A stretch of 64,000 bases of DNA from Nocardia elegans NBRC 108235 (GCF_001612845.1 NZ_BDBF01000009.1:185480-249479), one strand, 5' to 3'. Positions 51,681-61,602 are shown, numbered from the stretch's first letter. Notes: a model not told the origin generated them from the letters alone. Numbers and translations are program-made.

Positions 51681-51965
51681 TCGACCGCGCGTCGCCTGGC
51701 ACGCGAGATCCGCGCCTCCGGTGTCGCGGTCACTCTGGTCGTGCACGAACACATTCGCCTCGGCCGTGGCATCGAACTCGGCGGCTCGGCCGAGCTGCTA
51801 CAGGCCGCCGACATCGGCCTGTAGTTCCTCAACGGCGAACTCCAGGGCTCCCTCCCACGACCCGTCCGGAGCGGTGTTGACCGTACTGGCCGCCCTGTCC
51901 GGGATAGAACGCGAACACATCCGTAAATGTCGATCCGCGCCGTCCGGGACGACTTCGAGTCTCCC
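51681..51965 (+). pseudogene. Broken serine recombinase (resolvase fragment)
   Basis: ARRLAREIRASGVAVTLVVHEHIRLGRGIEL and ELLQAADIGL match the middle of serine resolvases. The expected GAG after IGL is TAG (51822-51824). The frame continues with FLNGELQGS and then shifts: SHDPSGAVLTVLAALSGIEREHIRK is read in another frame. The catalytic N-terminus and the DNA-binding end are missing. It is a decayed recombinase beside a tRNA remnant, so probably part of the machinery that once moved the island. Nothing else coding is seen in 51198-52040. Confidence 0.75.
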
Positions 51966-52040
51966 GCCGCTAGCGTGCTGAACCGATCGGTCTGATCGCC
52001 CCGGTTGCTGCTGTTGGGCACGCCGCCCGGTGCTGGCGGA

Positions 52041-55000
52041 TCAGATGTTTGTGGCTCCGTTCCGTGTGTGCAGTTGTTGTGTCAAAGCGGTGATGGTCGG
52101 GTTCGTGAAAAGCGTGTTGAGTTCGAATGACATGCCACGTTTTTCGAGGGCTGCGCGGAATTGAAGTGCGGAGATGGAGTCGCCGCCCGTGAGGAAGAAG
52201 TCGTCGTTCGGGTTGGGAATGGTGCCGAGGACTTCGGCCCATGCCTGGGTGAGATGGGCTTCGATCTGTGTGTGTGAGGGGCTGATTGGGGTTGGTTGTG
52301 GTGCTTGTCGGGGGCGGCTGTCGCTCAGTGCTCGGCGGTCGGCTTTGCCGTTGGGGGTGGTGGGGATCGAGGGGAGTTGAACGATTTCGGTGGGGATGGC
52401 GTAGTGAGGGAGGCGGTCGCGGAGGAAGGCGGTGATTTCGCCGGTGGTGGCGGTGCCGGTGTAGTAGGCGACGAGCAGGGTGGTGCCGTGGGTGTTGGTG
52501 TCGTCGATGACTGTGGCGGCGTGGACTCCGGGGCAGTCGTTGAGGTGCGTGGTGACTTCGCTGAGGGTGAGGCGGTTGCCGCGGATTTTGATCTGGTCGT
52601 CGAGGCGTCCGAGATATTCCAGCTGGCCGGCGGCGTTGTACCGGGCGAGGTCGCCGGTGCGGTAGCGGCGACGCCCCGGAGCGGTTGGGCTGGTGATGAA
52701 TACTTCTGCTGTGAGGTCGTCTCGCTGATGGTATCCGCGCGCCAGACCGGGGCCGGCGATCGTGATTTCGCCGGGAGTTCCGGTGTCGACGGGATGACCG
52801 TAGGGGTTTGTGACTGTCAGTTCGGTGTTGTCGATTGCGGTGCCGATCGGCACGGTCGAGGTTTTCCGTGCGTCGGCGACGGTGATGTCGAAGTAGGACG
52901 CGCAGTATGTTGCCTCGGTGGGTCCCCACAGATTCGACAACACGACGTCGTCGAGACCTGCGGCGGCGAATATTTCGCCGAAGCGGCGGACGAGGGCGGG
53001 GTGCAAAGTTTCGCCGCCGCACAGGATGTAGCGCAGGGTGCGGATGCGTGCCGTGGTTTGGGGTCGCTCGGTGAGCTCGTCGAGGAATGGGCCGAGCATT
53101 GTCGGCACGAACTGAACGACGGTGACGTTGTAGCGTTCGATCGCGTTGATGATTTTGCGGGGGTCGGTGTGCGTGTGTTCGGGAAGCACTGCTACCGCGG
53201 GCCCGTGCGCCAGCCACATCAGTTCCGGTACCGACGCGTCGAAGGTCTGGGGAGCCTTGAACAGGACGACGTCGGATTCCCGCAGTGAGTAGTGCCGTTG
53301 CATCCACGTCATCAGATTCATGATCGAGCGGTGTTCGATCATCACCCCTTTCGGGATGCCGCTCGACCCGGAGGTACGGATCATGTAGGCCAGGTCACCG
53401 GGTCGGACGGTCGCTGGTGGAGTGTGTTGCAGCGGAAGCCTGTCCGGGGCGATCACCTCGATGCCGTATGCGGCGGCGTGGTTCGGTTCGCCGATCACCA
53501 CGCGTGCCTGGCTGTCGGCGAGCAGGGTGTGGATGCGCCACGCTGGCGCGTCCGGGGAAATCGGTACGTAGGCGGCTCCGGCGGTCATCACGGCATGGAC
53601 AGCAATGACCAGTTCGGGGGAGCGGGGCAGTATGACTGGGACGAATTCGCCTGGGCACACGTTGTGTTCGCGCAATCTGGCGGCCAGTGCTTCGACACGG
53701 TCGAGCAGTTCGCGGAAGGTGAGGAAGGCGGTTTTGTCGTCCGGAGTGGTCCAGCTGCATGCTGTGTGGTTCGGGTAGCGCTCCGCCGTGGCGGCCAGCA
53801 GTTGCGGGATCGTCATTGCCTCGTCGGTCCCGGTGAGGCAGCGATCGTGATCGGTTGGTGACTGCTGGGCTCGCGGTCGCAGTGGCACCGTGCTCGAAGC
53901 CGCGGTGGTGAGGGTGTCCAGGATCAGGCTGACGGCTCTGTCGATACCGGTTTCGTCGGCGATCTCTGTGCGGTAGAAGATTTCGATATCGATGGTGCCG
54001 TCGTATGCGTATTCGTTGAGGAGGATGGTGACGGCGCCGAGCGTGTTGCCGACCGCGAGTGTGGTTACGTCGCGGCGTAGGCGCGCGGCGTGGGGATGGT
54101 CGGGAATTTTGTTGTAGGTCAGTCGCACGTCGAACAGTGGACTTGCGGCGCCGGTGATTTCGCGCAGGGCGCGTAGTAGCTCGCCGTAGGGAAATCGTTG
54201 GCGCGTTTGAAGGTCGAGCACCTGCGTCCGGACCAGCTCGGTGAGATCAGCAAACGTGGCTGCCGCGGTGATCGGAATATGGACGGGCAGAACGTTGCTG
54301 AGGTCGCCGACGGTTGCCAACTCTGCTGGGGTTTCCCGGTTCAGCAGGGCGAGTCCGATGACGATGTCCCCGCTGCCGTGGATGCGGTGCAGGTGAACGC
54401 CGAGCGCGGCGAGTACCAGAGCCGCGACTGGCCCGCGTGTTCGGATCCGTTCCATCGTGGGGCGGTCGATTGCACGGCTGTAGCGGCCCAGCCGGGGCGA
54501 TGGGGTGCTCGCCCATGACGGGTCGAACAACGCTGGGGTCAGCGGCTGGAAGCGTTCGACGAGGGTGTCGCGGTCGGTGTTCCACTGATCGGACTCGCGA
54601 TAGTGGCGGAAGTTGTCGAGAACGGACAGATAGCTCGGCGCGGCATTGATCGGATCTTCGCCGAAGTAGATGGCGGAGATCTCTCGAGCCAGCAGGATCA
54701 ATGACCAGCCGTCGGCGACTGCGTGGTGGAATCGGATGAACACCAGCAGTGAATCGGTGTCATCGCACAGAATGGTGAACTCGGACTGGTGCCCGTCGAT
54801 CGGCAAGACGGTATTCGCTCGCTCGTGCGTCCAGTGGTGCAGCGCCACAGCAGGCTCGGTTTCCGACCGCAGATCGATGAACTCGATTCCGACGGGCGCG
54901 GGGGCCAGGCGCTGCACGGGCGGGACTTGGGCGGTGTCGAATCGCAGTCGCAGCGCGTCGTGGCGATGACACGAGGCGATGATCGCGGCGCGCAACCGGT

Positions 55001-58000
55001 CGACATCGGTGGCGCCGACAAGGCGCATGCACTGGGCGGCCTGCACCACCGGCGTATCCGGGAAGCGTGCTCCGAGCACGATGAGGTCTGCTTGATATGG
55101 CGACAGCGGCCACTCGTGGACTGCTCCACGGTGGTGTTCGGTTGAAGGAGGCGTGGTCGATGGTGCTGTGGCGGTGGCGAGTTCACTGCTGAGGTGGGCA
55201 GCCAATGTGGCCGGCGTCGGGTGTCTGGCGAGGTCGGCTGCAGTGAACCGCAGGCCGTACGCGGACTCGAGATGGTGGCGCAGACTCAATGCCGCCAGTG
55301 AGTCGAGACCGAGGTCGGCGAATGTCGAGGTGGGTTCGATTGGTTCGTCGCCGGAATATCCGAGTACGGCGGCCAGTGCCGCCTGCACGGCAGTGGACGG
55401 ATCGAGCTTCTTGGGCTCTGCGGGGGTGTCGGTGAGGTGGCTCGTTTGCGGCATCGGCTGTCCGGATGTCAGGGATGGGCTACGGGGCGTTGTGACAGCC
55501 GGGGCCAGCCCTTCGTCGGGCATCATCCAGAACCGCTGGCGTTGAAATGGATAGGTCGGAAGGTCGACTCGGCGGGCTGCGGATCCGGCGAAACAGGATG
55601 TCCAATCCACCGCAACGCCGCAACGATAGAGGTGGGCGGCCGAGGACAGGAATCGGCGTAGACCCCCGTTGCGGCGACGCAGGGTCGCGGCGATCGCCAC
55701 GGGGGCGGGCCGGCCGGAGTCGGTATCGATGGCTGTGATTGTTTCGTGCACTGCGAGGCTCAGTACCGGATGGGCGCTGACTTCCAGAAATACCCTTGCG
55801 CCCTGTGCGTGTGCGGTGCGTACGGCGTCCTCGAATCGGACAGTGTCACGGATGTTGTGGTACCAGTATCGGGCGTCGAGTTCCGCGGTATCGAGATAGT
55901 TGCCGGTGACTGTGGACACAAACGGGACCTCGCCCGATCGGGACGTGATCGAATTCATCGCCTGTTCCAGCGCCGGCTGTAGCGGCTCGACCAGGGGGGA
56001 GTGCGACGACACTGCCACGGCCACTTGTCGTGCGTCGATACCTTCTGCGGTGCAAGTGGTCAGCAGTGTTGCGATGGCGTCGGCGGGCCCGGACAGCACG
56101 CACGAGCTCGGACTGTTGATGCATGCGACTGTGAGTGCGTCGCCGCCAAGTTCGCGGGCACGGTCGGCAGGCAGCGGCACCGACACCATGGCGCCTTGTC
56201 CGGTGAGTGTCGCCATGATTGTGCTGCGGCGCGCGATTACCAGCGCCGCGTCGTGCAGGGTGAGGGCACCGGCGATGTAGGCGGCGGCGACCTCGCCCTG
56301 AGAATGCCCGATGACAGCGGCCGGGTGCACGCCGAGACTTTCCCACATGCGCGCCAGGGCAACCATGATCGTGAAAAGCACCGGCTGGGCGACATCTACC
56401 CGGTCCATGGAGGGCGCATCGGGCTGGCCTCGCAACACATCGGTCACCGACCAGTCCAGGTGTTGTGACAGAGCTTTGTCGCACTCGGCCACGTGCTCAG
56501 CGAAAACTGGGGCGGTGTCCAGTAATTCGCTACCCATCCCGTGCCACTGTGGGCCCTGCCCGGGGAAGACGAAGACCACGCCGGCGGTCGCGTCCACGGG
56601 TTCCGGACGCTGTTCTCGATCGGTTGCCAGCTCGATCAAGGCTGTGCCGGCCTCGGCGCGGTCGGTGGCGAGCAGCACCGCGCGCCGTTGGAATGGTGCT
56701 CGGCCGGATGCCAGTGAATAGCCCACGTCGGTGAGCGTGTGTTCGCCCCGCCGACATAGGTAGGAGGCCAGCCGGGATGCCTGCGCCGCGAGGGCGGTCT
56801 CGGTGCGAGCCGACAACACCAACGGCACGAGCGGCAGTTCGCGGCGGGGCGGTGTGGTGCGAGTGAGCTGTGGCGGAGCCTGTTCGATGATCAGGTGGCA
56901 GTTGACGCCGCTGAGACCGTTCGCCGAAACCGCACCCCGGCGCGGTGCGTGGACGGTCGCGGGCCAAGCGATGAGCTCGCTCACTACGCGGACCGTTCCG
57001 GCGGTCCAGTCGATATGTGGTGATGGGCCGTCGTAATGTGCTGTGGCAGGGATGATTCCGCGTCGAATGGCCTCGACCATCTTGATCACGCCTGTCACCC
57101 CGGAACCGGCTTGGGTGTGACCGAAATTCGACTTGGCCGAGCCGATCCACAGCGGCTCCTCGCGGGTATGAGACGAGCCGTAGGTTCGGGTCAGCGCCGC
57201 TACTTCGATCGGGTCTCCTACTTTCGTGGCGGTTCCGTGTGCTTCGACGACCTGGATATCGGCGGAGTCGAGACCGGCGTCGGCCAAGGCGAATTCGATA
57301 GCTTCTTGTTGGGCGCGCTGATCGGGAACGACCAATCCTGCCGAGGCGCCGTCGGAAACGACCGCACTTCCGCGAACGAGGGCCAGGATAGGGTGGCCGA
57401 GGCGCTGTGCGTCCGAAAGTCGTTCTAGCAGAACAACTCCTACGCCTTCGCTCAACCCGAAACCGGTTGCATCGGCTGAGAATGGGCGGGTTGCGCCGTC
57501 CGCTGACAACAAGCCGACCACTGAGAATCCGACGAACAGGCTCGCGGAGCTGAAAATGGTGCCCCCGCCGGCCAGTGCCAGGGAGCATTCGCGGGACTGC
57601 AGCGCCTTGATCGCGGTATGTATCGCCACCAGTGAGGACGAGCAGGCGGTGTCGATGCTGAGAGATGGCCCGCGTAAACCCAGCACATAGGCGACGCGAC
57701 CGGAGGCCATACTCGCGGCAAGGCCGGTGTCCTGGTAGCCCTTGGTCCGGGTCATGTCGGCCATCCGGGGCCCGTATTCGGCCTGTATGACCCCGAAGTA
57801 GGTGCCCGTGCGTGTCCCACGCAGCGTGTGGGGGTCGATTCCGGCGCGTTCGATCGCCTCCCACGAGGTCTCGAGCAGAACACGTTGTTGTGGTTCGATT
57901 GCCACGGCCTCGCGTGGGCTGATGCCGAAGAACGCGGCATCGAAATCGGTTGCCTCGGAAAGGAAACTGCCGAACCGTGTGGAGCTGGTCGGATGGCTCC

Positions 58001-58190
58001 CGTTGGAGCCGTGCAGTCGCGCAAGGTCCCACCCGCGATCGTCGGGCATCTCGCCAATAGTGTCTCGGCCGGAGGTCATGACCTGCCACATCTCGTCGAC
58101 AGAATGCACGCCACCGCCGTAACGGCAACTCATCGACACCACTGCGATCGGCTCACCGACGGACTTGCCGTCGCTGTCGAACCCGGACAC
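52041..58190 (-). CDS. Hybrid polyketide/nonribosomal peptide synthetase KS-AT-ACP-C-A-PCP
   Basis: The 2049-residue synthase (GTG 58190, GGTGAGG upstream) has a ketosynthase (DTACSSS, C183; EAHGTATKVGD; SNFGHTQAGSG), an acyltransferase (GHSQGE, S630; VSSHSP at the specificity site), an ACP (LGLDSL, S964) with no reductive domains, a condensation domain (HHAVADG, H1155/H1156), an adenylation domain (RTSGSSGIPKG, FDASVPELM, YRTGDLARY) and a PCP (GGDSIS, S2005). No thioesterase or reductase follows, so release or further extension needs another protein. It would join a beta-keto acyl chain to one amino acid. Specificity residues by hand alignment read D-A-P-Q-I-C-L-Y-C, which I cannot assign. 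Confidence 0.93.
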   Translation of the reverse strand: MSGFDSDGKSVGEPIAVVSMSCRYGGGVHSVDEMWQVMTSGRDTIGEMPDDRGWDLARLHGSNGSHPTSSTRFGSFLSEATDFDAAFFGISPREAVAIEPQQRVLLETSWEAIERAGIDPHTLRGTRTGTYFGVIQAEYGPRMADMTRTKGYQDTGLAASMASGRVAYVLGLRGPSLSIDTACSSSLVAIHTAIKALQSRECSLALAGGGTIFSSASLFVGFSVVGLLSADGATRPFSADATGFGLSEGVGVVLLERLSDAQRLGHPILALVRGSAVVSDGASAGLVVPDQRAQQEAIEFALADAGLDSADIQVVEAHGTATKVGDPIEVAALTRTYGSSHTREEPLWIGSAKSNFGHTQAGSGVTGVIKMVEAIRRGIIPATAHYDGPSPHIDWTAGTVRVVSELIAWPATVHAPRRGAVSANGLSGVNCHLIIEQAPPQLTRTTPPRRELPLVPLVLSARTETALAAQASRLASYLCRRGEHTLTDVGYSLASGRAPFQRRAVLLATDRAEAGTALIELATDREQRPEPVDATAGVVFVFPGQGPQWHGMGSELLDTAPVFAEHVAECDKALSQHLDWSVTDVLRGQPDAPSMDRVDVAQPVLFTIMVALARMWESLGVHPAAVIGHSQGEVAAAYIAGALTLHDAALVIARRSTIMATLTGQGAMVSVPLPADRARELGGDALTVACINSPSSCVLSGPADAIATLLTTCTAEGIDARQVAVAVSSHSPLVEPLQPALEQAMNSITSRSGEVPFVSTVTGNYLDTAELDARYWYHNIRDTVRFEDAVRTAHAQGARVFLEVSAHPVLSLAVHETITAIDTDSGRPAPVAIAATLRRRNGGLRRFLSSAAHLYRCGVAVDWTSCFAGSAARRVDLPTYPFQRQRFWMMPDEGLAPAVTTPRSPSLTSGQPMPQTSHLTDTPAEPKKLDPSTAVQAALAAVLGYSGDEPIEPTSTFADLGLDSLAALSLRHHLESAYGLRFTAADLARHPTPATLAAHLSSELATATAPSTTPPSTEHHRGAVHEWPLSPYQADLIVLGARFPDTPVVQAAQCMRLVGATDVDRLRAAIIASCHRHDALRLRFDTAQVPPVQRLAPAPVGIEFIDLRSETEPAVALHHWTHERANTVLPIDGHQSEFTILCDDTDSLLVFIRFHHAVADGWSLILLAREISAIYFGEDPINAAPSYLSVLDNFRHYRESDQWNTDRDTLVERFQPLTPALFDPSWASTPSPRLGRYSRAIDRPTMERIRTRGPVAALVLAALGVHLHRIHGSGDIVIGLALLNRETPAELATVGDLSNVLPVHIPITAAATFADLTELVRTQVLDLQTRQRFPYGELLRALREITGAASPLFDVRLTYNKIPDHPHAARLRRDVTTLAVGNTLGAVTILLNEYAYDGTIDIEIFYRTEIADETGIDRAVSLILDTLTTAASSTVPLRPRAQQSPTDHDRCLTGTDEAMTIPQLLAATAERYPNHTACSWTTPDDKTAFLTFRELLDRVEALAARLREHNVCPGEFVPVILPRSPELVIAVHAVMTAGAAYVPISPDAPAWRIHTLLADSQARVVIGEPNHAAAYGIEVIAPDRLPLQHTPPATVRPGDLAYMIRTSGSSGIPKGVMIEHRSIMNLMTWMQRHYSLRESDVVLFKAPQTFDASVPELMWLAHGPAVAVLPEHTHTDPRKIINAIERYNVTVVQFVPTMLGPFLDELTERPQTTARIRTLRYILCGGETLHPALVRRFGEIFAAAGLDDVVLSNLWGPTEATYCASYFDITVADARKTSTVPIGTAIDNTELTVTNPYGHPVDTGTPGEITIAGPGLARGYHQRDDLTAEVFITSPTAPGRRRYRTGDLARYNAAGQLEYLGRLDDQIKIRGNRLTLSEVTTHLNDCPGVHAATVIDDTNTHGTTLLVAYYTGTATTGEITAFLRDRLPHYAIPTEIVQLPSIPTTPNGKADRRALSDSRPRQAPQPTPISPSHTQIEAHLTQAWAEVLGTIPNPNDDFFLTGGDSISALQFRAALEKRGMSFELNTLFTNPTITALTQQLHTRNGATNI

Positions 58191-58386
58191 CGTCCACCTC
58201 ACCCAACACGCCCAACTCTGAACACGAGGATATGACGGTGCCGTTCGAAGCCGGTTACCGCACATTGTGCAGTACCTTCTGTGGCACGACCGAGCACCAG
58301 CGGCAGGCGTTACATCCGGAATTGACCCTTTTTTAGGACAGTTTTCCTTCTTGTTTGGCCGGGTGCCGAGCGCTTCACTCATCACT

Positions 58387-59184
58387 GTGAAAAGCACCGA
58401 AAACCTTGTTTGCGGGGCCCGCCCGTCTGGCAGCCACTCGCTCGCTATCGGACCTGCGAACGCCGCGAGCACCCTCGATCCGCTGAGCCGCCGCGCCGTC
58501 ATGGCGGCGTTGCTCGATGTGCCGGATCTGCTCGTCGAACTCGAGACCACTATGTCGCGCACCGATGCCGTCGCTCCCAGGGCGATGGGAGGCCGGACTC
58601 CGATGGCTAGCCGTGAACCGATGCTGCCCTTCCATACCGGCGCCGCCGACGCGCGAGCCGCTCTCACCAGCGCCCTGGCTAGACTGAGTCGTCAGGTCGC
58701 TGCGGTCGTGGGTCACCCCGCGCCGGGCGACGCGTCGCGCCAGGCTTCCTACCTGTCGGCGCATGTGCCTGAACTCCAAGCGAACTCGCCCGCGCTGGCC
58801 GGCGCCACCGACATCACGGCTGCCGTGCGTGCGGCTCGCATCATGATCGACCACCCGCAGCGGCAGCAGCAGCGGGTCCTCGGCGCCTGCGTCTGCGGCG
58901 CGGCCCTGTACGCAGGCGAAGAACAGGTCACCGTCCACTGCGTTCGATGTCAGCGGACCCACTCGGCCACGGCTGTGCGCACGGCCGCGGTCGGACGCGC
59001 ATCGGACAAGCTGGCGACCGCGGCGCAACTGGCGCGACTGCTGCCGTGGATTTCCGATACCCGCATCACCGCCGACCGCATTCGGCAATGGGCTGCGCGA
59101 GGCAAACTGCCGGTGCATCACATCGACGGCCGCGCCCTGTATCGCGTCGGGGATGTGCTGGCCATCGCAACCGGCCGACAGTAG
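58387..59184 (+). CDS. Zinc-ribbon protein with MerR-like helix-turn-helix
   Basis: From GTG 58387 the product has 265 residues. The first 150 are helical and Ala-rich (LSRRAVMAALLDVPDLLVEL, LTSALARLSRQVAAVVGHPA). Then come a zinc ribbon (CVCGAALYAGEEQVTVHCVRC) and a C-terminal MerR/Xis-like helix-turn-helix (SDTRITADRIRQWAARGKL, YRVGDVLAIA). The pattern recalls actinophage and actinobacterial regulatory proteins. The start is uncertain: frames open upstream to 58267 in the 196-bp divergent promoter region with the synthase. It may regulate the cluster. Confidence 0.6.
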   Translation: MKSTENLVCGARPSGSHSLAIGPANAASTLDPLSRRAVMAALLDVPDLLVELETTMSRTDAVAPRAMGGRTPMASREPMLPFHTGAADARAALTSALARLSRQVAAVVGHPAPGDASRQASYLSAHVPELQANSPALAGATDITAAVRAARIMIDHPQRQQQRVLGACVCGAALYAGEEQVTVHCVRCQRTHSATAVRTAAVGRASDKLATAAQLARLLPWISDTRITADRIRQWAARGKLPVHHIDGRALYRVGDVLAIATGRQ

Positions 59185-59190
59185 GCCGGA

Positions 59191-59238
59191 ACGTAAGTGG
59201 TATATATCGTGAAGACTTTCGCTAGTGGGCACTTGCGT
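59191..59238. promoter_or_regulatory. Imperfect inverted repeat before the MmyB-type regulator
   Basis: ACGTAAGTG (59191-59199) and CACTTGCGT (59230-59238) pair at 8 of 9 positions across 30 bp that include TATATAT. A possible operator or promoter for the gene at 59274. Confidence 0.3.
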
Positions 59239-59273
59239 AACCGCTGTGCTCGAGCCGTGGACGGGGGGTATGT

Positions 59274-60059
59274 ATGTCGCCACACCAACTGACTCTTCCC
59301 TTGCCGTCACTGGGCGACTATGTCGAGTTCCATCGCAAACGGCTCAAACTGACTCGGGAAGCGTTGGGAAAGCGGGCTCACCTGTCCGCGCGGACTATTC
59401 AGAAGCTGGAACGTGGCGAGCAAACCGGACTCAGTCAGCCATCGCTGGATTCACTGGCAAACGCTTTGGAGCTCAGTGCGCGCGATGAACGCAGGCATCT
59501 GGACGAGTTGACTCGGGTACACATTCCACGGCCCTGGTTTCCCCAATCCGTTCGCTCCGAAGCCACACCCGATGAACGAGCCATGCTCGATGACCTGATG
59601 CCTCACCCTGCCGCATTCTGCAACATCCGATGGGACGTGGTGGTCGCCAACGAGGCGTACGAGGCACTGTTTCCCGGCCGGGTGGAAATCGGTAACGCCA
59701 TCCGGTGGTTGTTCGCCCCGGCCGGCCGCAAAGCGGTCCTGAACTGGGAAGCCGAGGCGGCATCCGACGTCGGCCGCATGCGGGGCATCCTCGCTCATTT
59801 CGGTAACCCGGCTGTAGGTATCGAACTGCTCGCCGAACTGCAGCACGATCCCGACTTCGCCGTGCTCTGGTTACGCCGCGAGGTGTCCTACGACAGGCCG
59901 GTCGAGGAGCCCCAGCACATCAACACCGATTCCGGTCCCGTCACCGTGACGATGCGACTGCAATCGATGCCCGCTCGCCTGGACTGGCTACATCTGTGCG
60001 TCGGAGTCGTCCGACCGTATTCGGGCTCGCGAAAAATCGTATCGCCCGCCTCTCATTAA
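59274..60059 (+). CDS. XRE regulator with MmyB-type ligand domain
   Basis: The 261-residue product has an XRE helix-turn-helix (VEFHRKRLKLTREALGKRAH, SARTIQKLERGEQTGLSQPS) and a MmyB-like domain (CNIRWDVVVANEAYEALFPG, RMRGILAHFGNPAVGIELLA, LWLRREVSYDRP), known from regulators of antibiotic clusters such as MmyB and thought to bind a fatty acid or other ligand. GGGGGG lies upstream of ATG 59274. It probably controls the neighbouring synthase and acyl-activation genes. Confidence 0.85.
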   Translation: MSPHQLTLPLPSLGDYVEFHRKRLKLTREALGKRAHLSARTIQKLERGEQTGLSQPSLDSLANALELSARDERRHLDELTRVHIPRPWFPQSVRSEATPDERAMLDDLMPHPAAFCNIRWDVVVANEAYEALFPGRVEIGNAIRWLFAPAGRKAVLNWEAEAASDVGRMRGILAHFGNPAVGIELLAELQHDPDFAVLWLRREVSYDRPVEEPQHINTDSGPVTVTMRLQSMPARLDWLHLCVGVVRPYSGSRKIVSPASH

Positions 60060-60193
60060 CTATTCTCAATTCGACTGATCTGCAAATAGTTTCGATTCGC
60101 GCTTTTTTACCAAATCATGTCCCTTTACTCGCGTATACGTGGGAATCGGCATGATGTATCCGATCAGTTTTGACTCCACCTCAGGAATTTGTC

Positions 60194-60631
60194 ATGGTAT
60201 CGAACACCTCACCTGCGCCATGTCTCGGCCTTCCCGGCTTCGTTCAGCGCCGCAATATCCGCAATTGGCATATCCATCCGGAAACCCTTGCGGCGCAAGC
60301 AGTATGCCGAAACCTGTGCCCCACCGACCGTTTCCGTGCCTGTGCGCGGGAAGCGTTGCGAGCCGGGCAGATCTTCGACGAGCCCGACCGCCCACGAGTC
60401 GCCGACGGCGTCGTCATGGCGGGCGTGGTCTGCCGCGGCGACGCGGCTACGGCACGGACACTGCACAATCTCCTCGCTACCGACGTCAACGCCAACGACC
60501 ATGCTGGTCGCCACTGCCTCGACTGTCGCCGCCCGATGTACACCCGGCGGCATCGGAAACCGGGGCATGTCAGGCATGAGGCCGGAGGCCGGTGCGCCGG
60601 ATGCTGTCGCGCCGCCGGCCGGGCAGCCTGA
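60194..60631 (+). CDS. Divergent WhiB-like iron-sulfur protein
   Basis: From ATG 60194, with AGGAA six bases upstream, the product has 145 residues. Its centre, CRNLCPTDRFRACAREALRAG and GVVMAGVVC, resembles WhiB proteins, which hold a 4Fe-4S cluster with four cysteines. The spacing (C-x3-C-x7-C after an earlier Cys) differs from the usual C-x2-C-x5-C, so this is an unusual or decayed member. A second Cys pair set (CLDCRRP ... CAGCC) could form a zinc ribbon. WhiB-like factors often control development or secondary metabolism. Two other frames overlap it but show no domain. Confidence 0.55.
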   Translation: MVSNTSPAPCLGLPGFVQRRNIRNWHIHPETLAAQAVCRNLCPTDRFRACAREALRAGQIFDEPDRPRVADGVVMAGVVCRGDAATARTLHNLLATDVNANDHAGRHCLDCRRPMYTRRHRKPGHVRHEAGGRCAGCCRAAGRAA

Positions 60632-60726
60632 AAGGCCTGTATCTCCCGGTGTGCGTAATGAGTATCGTGTGGCACTCCGGTGTTCCGGATGAATAACTCC
60701 GTCTTCAGAGCGTAAAGTGAGTGGTA

Positions 60727-61602
60727 ATGGCGCATGCCCATTCGAACCAGGTTGTCGTTAGATTGTTGGGCGACTTCCAGATTGGATTCGACGATGACGT
60801 CAACATCTGCTGGCGATCCAAGAAATGCACCAATCTGCTCGCCTTGCTGTTGATCGATCATGATCGACTGGTGAGCCGCGAGCGGCTCGAGCGAGCACTG
60901 TGGCCACGGCCGGAGCAACCGGCGGGCCCCACCGCGCTCAAGGTCGTCGTCCATACACTTCGCCGCGCGCTCGACACCGCGTTCGGGCCGGATCGTGATT
61001 TTCTGCACATCGAAAGCGGGGAAGGTGCCTATCAGCTCCGGCTGGGTGAACGGGTACGCGTCGACATCCACGAATTCGAACGCCTCTGCAGGCAAGGCAG
61101 TGAGGCTGAATGGCACGGATCCGTGCAGACAGCCGTCGACAACTACGGTCGCGCTGCCGAGATCTACCGCGGTGATTTCCTCGCCCGACGTGGCGAGGAG
61201 TGGGTGTGCGAGCACCGAGAATGGTTGCGCGCGAAGATGATGCACGCCTTGACCGCGCTGGTGCAGCACGCCAGCGATATCGATGACGCTCCGGCGGCGG
61301 TCCGGCATGCGCGCCGCATGCTCGAGCTGGACCCGACAGCCGAACGAGCGTTTCAGGCGATGATTCTCATCCACGGCCGCCGCGCGGAACTCGAACAGGC
61401 CAAATACTGGTACGAACTATGTGCGGCCCGGCTCGAGCGAGAGCTGGACACCGCACCACAGGAGGAGACACGACGACTGCTGCTGCGCGCGCACAACGGC
61501 GACCTCATCAGTTCCACCGACGCTCGGCGCATCCACTCGCGCGGTTGCTCCGGGGCCCATTGGACAGTCGAGCGCGAGACTTCCTCACCGGCCGCACGTT
61601 GA
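60727..61602 (+). CDS. SARP-family activator
   Basis: The 291-residue protein has an OmpR-type winged helix (VVRLLGDFQIGFDDDVNICW, RSKKCTNLLALLLIDHDRLV, TALKVVVHTLRRALD) followed by a bacterial transcriptional activation domain of TPR-like helices (YGRAAEIYRGDFLARRGEEW, ARRMLELDPTAERAFQAMIL). This is the standard architecture of Streptomyces antibiotic regulatory proteins, pathway-specific activators that bind direct repeats near cluster promoters. ATG 60727 is chosen; GTG 60721 is possible. Confidence 0.9.
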   Translation: MAHAHSNQVVVRLLGDFQIGFDDDVNICWRSKKCTNLLALLLIDHDRLVSRERLERALWPRPEQPAGPTALKVVVHTLRRALDTAFGPDRDFLHIESGEGAYQLRLGERVRVDIHEFERLCRQGSEAEWHGSVQTAVDNYGRAAEIYRGDFLARRGEEWVCEHREWLRAKMMHALTALVQHASDIDDAPAAVRHARRMLELDPTAERAFQAMILIHGRRAELEQAKYWYELCAARLERELDTAPQEETRRLLLRAHNGDLISSTDARRIHSRGCSGAHWTVERETSSPAAR

